Shown: piece by piece, positions 1 through 6,106 of the stretch
How positions within the stretch are numbered: position 1 is the first letter of the stretch
Layout of the letters: each line of letters starts with the position of its first letter
Source: Rhodospirillaceae bacterium
GTDB lineage: Bacteria; Pseudomonadota; Alphaproteobacteria; UBA828
Direction of reading: 5' to 3'
Length of the DNA stretch: 8,305 nucleotides
Assembly: GCA_028819955.1 (NCBI GenBank)
Contig: JAPPKP010000323.1
Span: 1-8,305, forward strand
Position numbers and translations under genes: made by a program
The notes under the pieces: generated by a model
Seen by the model: the letters and a program-made list of their open reading frames with translations, nothing else
Told to the model about the DNA's origin: nothing
Database searches by the model: none

Positions 1-488
1 TTCGAGCGGTCGAGGCCCCACCACACCCCGATGGCAAGTGCTGCGGCGGCGTAGACCAAGATGTCCTGCTGGAAGAAGATCGGGCCGATCCACGGGATAT
101 CGCTGAGGACGCCGAGATCGAGGTCGCGAAAGCCCGCCACCTTCTCGAACATGTAGGGCCGGCCGACGACCCCGGTCAGTCCATCTCCCAAGGCGACCAC
201 AATGAGCCCGGTCAGCACCTGATCGGTGCGGAAGACGACAACAGCGATTCCGAAGACGAGTCCGATCAGCGCACCCGCCAGCATGGCAACGGGCACGCCG
301 GCGCCGGCGAGCCCGGTGTGGAAGCTCACGACCGCCCCCACCATTGCCCCCACCAGCATCATGCCCTCGCAACCGAGATTGAGGACGCCGGCGCGCTCGT
401 TGATCATCAGGCCGAGCGCGGCGAGCAGGAAAGGAGTGGCGAAGCCGGGCGTGGTGGCGAGCCAATTCTGAACGAAATCGGCGGCCAT
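1..488 (-). CDS. BMP-type ABC transporter permease, second subunit (partial, left edge)
   Basis: Inner-membrane permease half of a BMP-family ABC importer (YufQ/NupQ-like, in the branched-chain amino acid/sugar permease superfamily). The start is the ATG at 488, sharing one base with the stop of the preceding permease (TGATG). A GGGAG at 501-497 lies 8 nt upstream, inside the previous gene. The 162 visible codons begin MAADFVQNWLATTPGFATPF and contain the hallmark NERAGVLNLGCEGMMLVGAM (about residues 30-49). The family usually has a small hydrophobic residue where this protein has Cys. Hydrophobic segments follow (roughly residues 41-58 and 63-86), then FRTDQVLTGLIVVALG (about 87-102), a second conserved block of this family. 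The C-terminal half lies beyond the left edge. Assignment to the transporter is firm from motif and position; the substrate is not known. Confidence 0.92.
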   Translation of the reverse strand, partial: MAADFVQNWLATTPGFATPFLLAALGLMINERAGVLNLGCEGMMLVGAMVGAVVSFHTGLAGAGVPVAMLAGALIGLVFGIAVVVFRTDQVLTGLIVVALGDGLTGVVGRPYMFEKVAGFRDLDLGVLSDIPWIGPIFFQQDILVYAAAALAIGVWWGLDRS

Positions 489-1573
489 CAGGCGCGCTCC
501 CGCGTGCCGAAGGTGAGGTGGTAGCGGCTGAAGAACTCGACGACGACGAAGCAAAGCAGGATGACGGCCTCGATCAGCGTCGTGATCGCTGCGGGCAGTT
601 GATAGAACACCTTGAGGGTGTCGCCGGCCGTGTAGACGCCCCCCACCACAAACGCCGTGACGATGACCGGGATCGGCTGAAAGCGGCCGATGAAGGCGAT
701 GACGATGCCGCTGAAGGTGTAGCCGCCGGCGATAAAGAGCGTCATCCGGTACTCTTGCCCGGTAGCCAGCACGGCGCCGGCGATACCGGCGAGACCGCCG
801 GACATCACCGCAGCCAGCGCTGTCGCGATCAGGACCGGTACGCCTGCCGCACGCGCCGCCTCCACGTTGGCGCCGATCGCATCCATGTAGAAGCCGATCC
901 GCGAGCGCGTCATCACGAACCAGAGCAGCACGCCCGCGCCGAGCGCGATCCAGACTCCGGTGTGCGAGGAGCCCCAGCCGAGCCGGGCCAGCCGCTCGGT
1001 GCCCTCGTCATAGTGCTGCGAGTTGGGAAAGGCGCTTCCAGGGTCGTGCCACGGGCCGAAGAGGAGATGCTGGACCAGCTGATAGGCGACGTAGGTCAAC
1101 AGCAGCGAGGTGATGATTTCGTTGACCCGGAAGCGCAGCTTGAGGAAGGCGGGAATCCCGATCCAGCAGGCGCCCGCCACGGCTGCAGCGATGAACATCA
1201 GCGGGAGGCGGAATGAGTCGGGACCGATGTCGAAGATGGCAACGCCGGTCGCCGCGATGCAGCCCAGCCACATCTGACCCTCGACGCCGATGTTCCAGAA
1301 TCTGAGCTTGAGCGCCACCGCCGAGGCGAGGCCGACGAGGACCAGCGGCGTCGATGCGGTGACGACCTGGGCGAGGCCGTTCAGGTCGAGGAACACGAAG
1401 ACGATGAACTCGTTGACGATCTCGGCGGCGGAGACGCCGTAGGCGATCAGGATGGCGAAGGCGATCAGGAGCCCGAGCGCGATACCGCCGACGAAGGCCG
1501 CGGCACGCATCCAAAGCGGCGCCTGCTGGCGCGGCACCAGATAGATCGGGCCAAGGCCCGCATATCTCATCAT
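488..1573 (-). CDS. BMP-type ABC transporter permease, first subunit
   Basis: Inner-membrane permease (361 aa, YufP/NupP-like) that would pair with the second permease to form the transport channel. After a short cytoplasmic N-terminus, hydrophobic segments lie at about residues 24-46, 66-90, 101-115, 122-142, 152-172, 205-221, 244-271, 276-296, 301-316 and 328-347. Family blocks seen are RFWNIGVEGQM (91-101), FRVNEIITSLLLTYVA (148-163), GANVEAARAAGV (234-245) and GYTFSGIVIAFIGRFQPIPV (284-303). Length is normal for the family. The start ATG at 1573 overlaps the upstream ATPase stop as ATGA, and a second in-frame ATG follows immediately at 1570, so either may be used. No strong Shine-Dalgarno precedes it, which fits translational coupling to the ATPase gene. 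The substrate cannot be deduced from this subunit. Confidence 0.95.
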   Translation of the reverse strand: MMRYAGLGPIYLVPRQQAPLWMRAAAFVGGIALGLLIAFAILIAYGVSAAEIVNEFIVFVFLDLNGLAQVVTASTPLVLVGLASAVALKLRFWNIGVEGQMWLGCIAATGVAIFDIGPDSFRLPLMFIAAAVAGACWIGIPAFLKLRFRVNEIITSLLLTYVAYQLVQHLLFGPWHDPGSAFPNSQHYDEGTERLARLGWGSSHTGVWIALGAGVLLWFVMTRSRIGFYMDAIGANVEAARAAGVPVLIATALAAVMSGGLAGIAGAVLATGQEYRMTLFIAGGYTFSGIVIAFIGRFQPIPVIVTAFVVGGVYTAGDTLKVFYQLPAAITTLIEAVILLCFVVVEFFSRYHLTFGTRERA

Positions 1574-3069
1574 GCGTGGCCCAGCATCAGCCGGCCGATC
1601 TCGGCGCGGCTCACCTCGCCTGCAGCGAACTCGCCAACCAGCCGGCCTCGACTGATCACGGCGATGGTGGTGGAGAGCGCGAGCACCTCCTCCAGGTCTT
1701 CACTGATCAGAACGCAGGCCGTTCCCGCGTCTGCAGCACCCTGCAGCAGATCGTGAACGGTCCGGCAGGCGCTCACGTCCAGGCCCCGGGTGGGCGAGTG
1801 GGCAATCAGGACACTCGCCTCCCCCTTGAGCTCGCGCGCCAGCAGGAGCTTTTGGGCGTTGCCGCCGGAGAGGAGCCGGGCAGCCGTGGCCGGCGCCGCG
1901 CCGTGAATGGTGTAGGCGTCGATGGCCTCTGCCGCAGCCGACTTCATGGTGCTGCGCCGGACCAATGCCGGAGAGCCGTAGTCTCCGGCAGGTACGCCGG
2001 TCACGCCGAAATTCTCGTAGACCGCGAGCTCCGCCAGGAGGCCGGTGCGGAAGCGATCGGCGGGGATCGCGCGCATTCCCCGCCGGCGGAAGGCCGGCAC
2101 GGCCTTCCCTGCAAGATCGGCTCCGTCGATGGCAATGCGGCCGTGGGTGGGGGCGCGCAGACCGGTCAGCGCGTCCGCCAGCTCCTGCTGCCCGTTGCCG
2201 CCGACGCCCGCGATCCCATAAATCTCGCCGCTCCGCACGGTAAAGCCGATGCCGTCGACGCCGATGCCGCCGGCCCGGCGCGCGGTGAGGTCCTCGACCC
2301 GGAGCCGCACCTCGCCGAGAGGCCGGTCGCGGCGCGCCTGCTCCTCGCCCTCCTCCCCTACCATGGTCCGGGCGAGCGTCTCGGCATCCAGGCCGGCCGT
2401 CTCGGCAACGGCGAGCACCGTCTCGCCGCCGCGCATCACCGTGACCCGCGACGAATAGCCGATCACCTCCCGCAGCTTGTGGGTGATCAGGATGACCGCA
2501 TGGCCGTCCTCGGCAAGGCGGCGCATGAAGCCGAGCGCAGAGACCGATTCCTGATCGGTCAGCACGGAGGTGGGCTCGTCCAGGATGAGGATCCGGGCAC
2601 CGAGCAGCAGGACCTTCAGAATCTCCACGCGCTGCTGCTCGGCGATGGAAAGCTCGCCGACGACGGCGGCGGGATCGATGTCGAAGCCCACTTCCGCCGC
2701 CTTCGCCGCCACCTGCGCGGCTGCATCCCGCGGGCGGCGCACGCCCAGAGCATCGCGGCAGGCAAGGACGATGTTCTCGGCGATGGTGAAGCGCTTCACC
2801 AGCTTGTAGTGCTGGTGGACCATGCCGATGCCGAGGCCGGCCGCGTCGGCAGGTGCGGTGATTGCGGCCGGCCGGCCATCGACCGAGATGGTGCCTTCGT
2901 CCGGGGCATAGAGCCCGCAGGCGATGTTCATCAGGGTTGACTTGCCGGCGCCGTTCTCTCCGAGCAGGGCGTGGACTTCGCCCCAGTCGCAGGCGAACGA
3001 CGCCTGCCTCAGCGCCGGCCGGCCGTCGAAGGCCTTGCTCGCGCCGACGATTTCCAGGGCATGACTCAC
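1570..3069 (-). CDS. BMP-type ABC transporter ATP-binding protein (two fused nucleotide-binding domains)
   Basis: Cytoplasmic energy-coupling subunit of the importer (499 aa, usual length for the YufO/NupO group, related to the sugar-type RbsA/MglA ATPases). The N-terminal domain is intact: Walker A GENGAGKST (37-45), Q-loop Q86, signature LSIAEQQRVEI (140-150), Walker B LILDEPTSVL (161-170) and switch His197. The C-terminal domain keeps the LSGGN signature (400-404). Its Walker A is GVGGNGQQ (288-295, no Lys-Ser/Thr), its Walker B reads VLIAHSPTRGLD (420-431, no Asp-Glu pair), and the switch region is LISEDLEEV (454-462, no His). Such a degenerate second domain is typical of this family, so the protein is probably functional. 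The start is GTG at 3069 with only a weak GC-rich ribosome site. It lies 46 nt after the binding-protein stop and overlaps the following permease by 4 nt. Confidence 0.96.
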   Translation of the reverse strand: MSHALEIVGASKAFDGRPALRQASFACDWGEVHALLGENGAGKSTLMNIACGLYAPDEGTISVDGRPAAITAPADAAGLGIGMVHQHYKLVKRFTIAENIVLACRDALGVRRPRDAAAQVAAKAAEVGFDIDPAAVVGELSIAEQQRVEILKVLLLGARILILDEPTSVLTDQESVSALGFMRRLAEDGHAVILITHKLREVIGYSSRVTVMRGGETVLAVAETAGLDAETLARTMVGEEGEEQARRDRPLGEVRLRVEDLTARRAGGIGVDGIGFTVRSGEIYGIAGVGGNGQQELADALTGLRAPTHGRIAIDGADLAGKAVPAFRRRGMRAIPADRFRTGLLAELAVYENFGVTGVPAGDYGSPALVRRSTMKSAAAEAIDAYTIHGAAPATAARLLSGGNAQKLLLARELKGEASVLIAHSPTRGLDVSACRTVHDLLQGAADAGTACVLISEDLEEVLALSTTIAVISRGRLVGEFAAGEVSRAEIGRLMLGHA

Positions 3070-3091
3070 CCCGCAGCTCGAATGAGGTGCG

Positions 3092-3108
3092 GGGGCGCGA
3101 AATGCCCC
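3092..3108 (-). other. Short GC hairpin between binding protein and ATPase genes
   Basis: In the 46-nt gap after the binding-protein stop there is a perfect 5-bp inverted repeat (GGGGC/GCCCC) around a 7-nt loop. No T-run follows, so it is not a convincing intrinsic terminator. A stem at this point could protect the 3' end of the binding-protein message and help keep that protein in excess over the membrane components, as in other ABC importer operons. This is inference: in such GC-rich DNA a 5-bp stem can easily arise by chance. Confidence 0.25.
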
Positions 3109-3115
3109 GGTCGGT

Positions 3116-4213
3116 TTACTCCGCTGGCATGGTGCCGATGGCGCCCTGGACGAAGAAGTTCATCCCCCACAGGCCGTCGTCGGAAAGAACCTCGCCCTCG
3201 GGCACCGCAAGCGAGCCGTCCTGACGGTAGAGCGGCCCCTGGAACGGATCGAGCGTGCCGGCGACCATCGCCGCGCGCGCCGCATCGACATCCGCCACCG
3301 CGGCTGCCGGTACCCATTCCGCGATTGGATCGACGTCGAAGAGACCGGTATCGATTCCTTCCCACCAACCCCACTCACCAGGCTCCCAGGTGCCGTCGAT
3401 GATCGCAGAGATCGTCGGGATGAGATAGGCCTCCCACTTGTAGATCATCGAGGTCGCCACCGCATCCGGCGCCTGGTCCGACACGTCGATCTGGAAGCCG
3501 ACCGACCACTTGCCTTGCTCCTGGAACGCGAGATGGGGCCCCGGCGTACTCATGTTGGAGCCCAGCACGTCGACGCCCTGCTCCAGCAGAGCCTCCGCCG
3601 CTTGCGTCTCCTTTACCGGGTCGTACCAGGTGTTGACGAAGACACCGACCATCTCGATTTCGGGGACCACCGACTGCGCGCCACGCAGGAAGGCGTTGAG
3701 GTCCCAGTTCACCACGCCCAGCGGATAGCCGCCGATGGAGCCGACTTTCTTTGACTGCGTCAGATGGCCGGCGACGATCCCGGCGAGATACCAGCCCTGA
3801 TAGCTGCGGGCATAGAAGCTCTCCAGGTTCACCGAATTGTTGGTCTCGCCGGCGCAGTTCACGAAGGCCACGTTGGGGTACTTGGTGGCGGCCTCGAGGA
3901 AGGCGTCGCCGTAGCCCCATGAGGTGCCGATGATGATGTTGTGGCCCCGGTTCACGTAGAGGTCGATGGTCCTGAGAATCTCCGAGTTATCCTCGGGTAC
4001 GTTCTCGGTGTAGGCGATTTCGATGCCCAGCGCCTCTTCGGTCTTGACCCGCGCGTACTCGAGCGCCTCAGACCAGCCGCCGTCATTGACGGTGGCAAGC
4101 TGGAGCATCGCGACCTTGGGCTCGCCCTCCAGCTTGAATGCCGCCTGTGCCCCAGTGGCAGCGAGCGCGCCGATCGCGACCGCCGCGACAGCACCTGTAA
4201 TCCACTTCCACAT
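3116..4213 (-). CDS. BMP/PnrA-family periplasmic substrate-binding protein
   Basis: Solute receptor (365 aa) of the ABC importer encoded directly downstream. The N-terminus MWKWITGAVAAVAIGALAAT followed by GAQA is a Sec signal peptide with probable cleavage after A24 (A-x-A). No lipobox Cys is present, so the mature protein should be soluble in the periplasm, unlike the lipoproteins of Gram-positive and spirochaete relatives. Family blocks seen are NDGGWSEALEYARVK (43-57), FYARSYQGWYLAGIVAGHL (133-151), VGSIGGYPLGVVNWDLNAF (157-175), VFVNTWYDPVKETQAAEALL (191-210) and QGVDVLGSN (212-220). Many BMP proteins bind purine nucleosides; others take different small ligands. This one is rich in Trp, including a cluster at 277-284. 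The ATG at 4213 has a good Shine-Dalgarno (GGAGGG, 7-nt spacing). It starts 38 nt after hyuB, which ties the transporter to the hydrolase genes. The family is certain; the ligand is not. Confidence 0.95.
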   Translation of the reverse strand: MWKWITGAVAAVAIGALAATGAQAAFKLEGEPKVAMLQLATVNDGGWSEALEYARVKTEEALGIEIAYTENVPEDNSEILRTIDLYVNRGHNIIIGTSWGYGDAFLEAATKYPNVAFVNCAGETNNSVNLESFYARSYQGWYLAGIVAGHLTQSKKVGSIGGYPLGVVNWDLNAFLRGAQSVVPEIEMVGVFVNTWYDPVKETQAAEALLEQGVDVLGSNMSTPGPHLAFQEQGKWSVGFQIDVSDQAPDAVATSMIYKWEAYLIPTISAIIDGTWEPGEWGWWEGIDTGLFDVDPIAEWVPAAAVADVDAARAAMVAGTLDPFQGPLYRQDGSLAVPEGEVLSDDGLWGMNFFVQGAIGTMPAE

Positions 4214-4220
4214 GATGAAA

Positions 4221-4226
4221 CCCTCC
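4221..4226 (-). promoter_or_regulatory. Strong ribosome binding site for the substrate-binding protein gene
   Basis: The minus strand reads GGAGGG, 7 nt before the ATG at 4213. It is the best Shine-Dalgarno in the window. It fits the high translation expected for a periplasmic receptor compared with its membrane partners, and it fixes the start just ahead of the signal peptide. Confidence 0.75.
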
Positions 4227-4251
4227 CCTTCGGTTGTCTCGCGTTAGAACC

Positions 4252-6075
4252 TCACCGAACCTGTCCGTTCCCCGCTGGTTTCAGCGAAGAACCGTCTCCG
4301 TCTTGACGCGCCTGCCGGAGCGCGGCCGTGGCATCGAGGTCCGGCGCGAAGGTGCCGGGATCGACCGCCACGCCGTAAAGCGCGCGGGCATCCTCAATGG
4401 TGATCAGGCCGTTCAGGCAATCGTCGGCGACCAGGGCCGGATCGCGCTCGGTGGGTGCGCCGTAGCCGCCCCCGCCTGCCGTCCGGTGGCGGACCAGCGC
4501 GCCTTCGGCCACCTTAACCCCGCTCGCGCGGACGTAACGCTCTTCCGACGCCGTGCCGGGCTCCACCAGCAGCTCGCTGCCCCGCCCCTCCAGCCCGCCG
4601 AACAGCCCGTAGGGCCTGAAGGTCTCGCGGTCCAGCGCGATGGCGAGCTCGGCCTCGCCCATCATCCGGTAGTCGATCTCGGTGCCGAAGCCGCCGCGAT
4701 GCCGGCCGGCGCCGGCGGAGCCTTCCTGCAGGGCGAACTTCTCGCAGAGCAGGATCGGCGTGGTGGTCTCCATCACCTCCACCGGAATGTTGTAGGCATC
4801 GCCGCTGCCGAGCGAGACGGTGGCGCTGTTGCCGTCCGCGTGATGGCGCCCGCCCCAGCCGCCGGAATAGCACTCGAAGTGCACGAACTCGCCGTCGGTC
4901 CCAGGGTCATTGCCGCCGAGGGTCATACAGCTGAAGCAGCCGAAGGTGCCGCCGATGACCTCTTCGGGAACGACGTCTGCCAGCGCCTGAAAGATCAGCT
5001 CGATCAGTCGCGTCCCCATGTTGCCCATGCCGGTCGTCACGGGCGCCGGGTATTCCGGATTGAAGACGCAGCCGGCCGGCGCCGACACATGAATCGGCCG
5101 GTACGACCCCTCGTTGCCGCCGAGCGCGGTGTCGGTGAAGAACATCATTGCCTGGCGTGTCATCGAGACGGTCACGACCCAGTGGGCGTTCCCTGCCGAG
5201 CCTTCTCGCTGGGCGCCGCTGCCGCTGTAGTCGATATGGATGTCGCTGCCGTCGACCGTGACGGTGACCGCGATGGGAATGGGCTCGTCGGAGACGCCGT
5301 CCCCATCGGCGAAGCCGGATGCCTTGTAGACGCCGTCGGGGATCCGCTCGATGGCCGCGCGGACGACACGCTCGCCATGGTCCAGCAGCGCATCCGCCGT
5401 CCGGGTCAGCGCATCGGCGCCATTCTTCTCCAGCCACTCGTGGGTCCTGACCTCTGCGGTCTTCAGCGCTGCGATCTGGGCCGAGAAGTCGCCGCGGGAG
5501 AGTGTCGGCGTGCGCAGGTTGGCCATCAGGATCTCGATGACCTCCTCGTTCATCCTGCCGCCCCGCGCGAGCTGCAGCGCTGGAAGGCAGAGGCCCTCCT
5601 GATAGGTGTTGCGGGCATCCGCCGACCAGCTGCCCGGGTCCTTGCCGCCGATGTCCAGGTGATGCGCCTTGTTCGCCGCCAGCATCACCAGCTCGCCCTG
5701 CCAGAAGATCGGCATGACGACGTTGATGTCGTTCTTGTGCGTTCCCCCGGCCGTGTAGGGATCGTTGGAGAGGAAGATGTCGCCTTCCCTCATCTCGGCG
5801 AGGGGGAACTTCTCGATCACCGCGTCGACCACGAAGTTCATGCTGCCGTTGAAGATCGGGATGCCCTCGGCCTGAGCCAGAAGCCGGCCGCGGCTGTCGA
5901 AGAGGACGCAGCTGTAGTCGTTGATCTCGCGCAGGATCGTCGAATAGGAGGTCCTGTTCAGCGTGATCGACATCTCGCTGATGATCGAGTGCAGGCCGGC
6001 GCGGACGACCTCGAGCGTGACCGGATCGACCGTCTCTTCCTGCGCCCGTTCAACGAGATGCGCTGCCTTGGCCAT
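4252..6075 (-). CDS. hyuB: Hydantoinase B/oxoprolinase-family protein (HyuB-like subunit)
   Basis: Cytoplasmic catalytic partner (607 aa) of the HyuA-like ATPase; the family includes N-methylhydantoinase B, the C-terminal half of 5-oxoprolinase and acetone carboxylase alpha. The domain starts at DPVTLEVVRAGL (17-28) and runs through YSCVLFDSRGRLLAQAEG (54-71), NDPYTAGGTHKNDI (104-117), AHHLDIGG (137-144), IDYSGSGAQREGSAGNA (281-297), YSGGWGGR (403-410), NIPVEVMETTTP (429-440) and GGGGYGAPTERDP (534-546). H113, D116 and H139 have the spacing I recall for the Mn ligands of acetone carboxylase alpha, so a metal site is likely retained. The frame is open upstream to an ATG at 6222, but those 49 extra residues are Arg/Ser-rich, overlap hyuA and lack family similarity. 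The ATG at 6075 has AGGGAG just upstream and gives the family's usual N-terminus. It starts 31 nt after hyuA. The symbol names the family; the substrate may not be a hydantoin. Confidence 0.95.
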   Translation of the reverse strand: MAKAAHLVERAQEETVDPVTLEVVRAGLHSIISEMSITLNRTSYSTILREINDYSCVLFDSRGRLLAQAEGIPIFNGSMNFVVDAVIEKFPLAEMREGDIFLSNDPYTAGGTHKNDINVVMPIFWQGELVMLAANKAHHLDIGGKDPGSWSADARNTYQEGLCLPALQLARGGRMNEEVIEILMANLRTPTLSRGDFSAQIAALKTAEVRTHEWLEKNGADALTRTADALLDHGERVVRAAIERIPDGVYKASGFADGDGVSDEPIPIAVTVTVDGSDIHIDYSGSGAQREGSAGNAHWVVTVSMTRQAMMFFTDTALGGNEGSYRPIHVSAPAGCVFNPEYPAPVTTGMGNMGTRLIELIFQALADVVPEEVIGGTFGCFSCMTLGGNDPGTDGEFVHFECYSGGWGGRHHADGNSATVSLGSGDAYNIPVEVMETTTPILLCEKFALQEGSAGAGRHRGGFGTEIDYRMMGEAELAIALDRETFRPYGLFGGLEGRGSELLVEPGTASEERYVRASGVKVAEGALVRHRTAGGGGYGAPTERDPALVADDCLNGLITIEDARALYGVAVDPGTFAPDLDATAALRQARQDGDGSSLKPAGNGQVR

Positions 6076-6079
6076 GGTG

Positions 6080-6085
6080 CTCCCT
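6080..6085 (-). promoter_or_regulatory. Ribosome binding site deciding the hyuB start
   Basis: The minus strand reads AGGGAG, 4 nt before the ATG at 6075, within the 31-nt gap after the hyuA stop. It supports the 6075 start over the in-frame ATG at 6222 inside hyuA. The spacing is on the short side. Confidence 0.65.
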
Positions 6086-6106
6086 AGTTCCGTCCGCCAC
6101 GCGGCC

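Noticed and set aside
1576..2940. A 454-codon plus-strand open frame across the ATPase gene.
   Set aside because: Its composition is low-complexity and has no family motif, while the minus strand carries a complete ABC ATPase. It is a shadow frame.
3070..3115. The hairpin in this gap as a rho-independent terminator between the binding protein and ATPase genes.
   Set aside because: The stem is only 5 bp and no T-run follows on the transcribed strand; the ATPase and permeases also need to be expressed with the receptor.
4234..6087. A 617-codon open frame on the plus strand lying antisense across all of hyuB.
   Set aside because: It is rich in Arg, Ala, Gly, Asp and His, shows no recognisable domain, and mirrors a strongly conserved gene on the other strand. 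Long antisense frames are expected opposite GC-rich genes.
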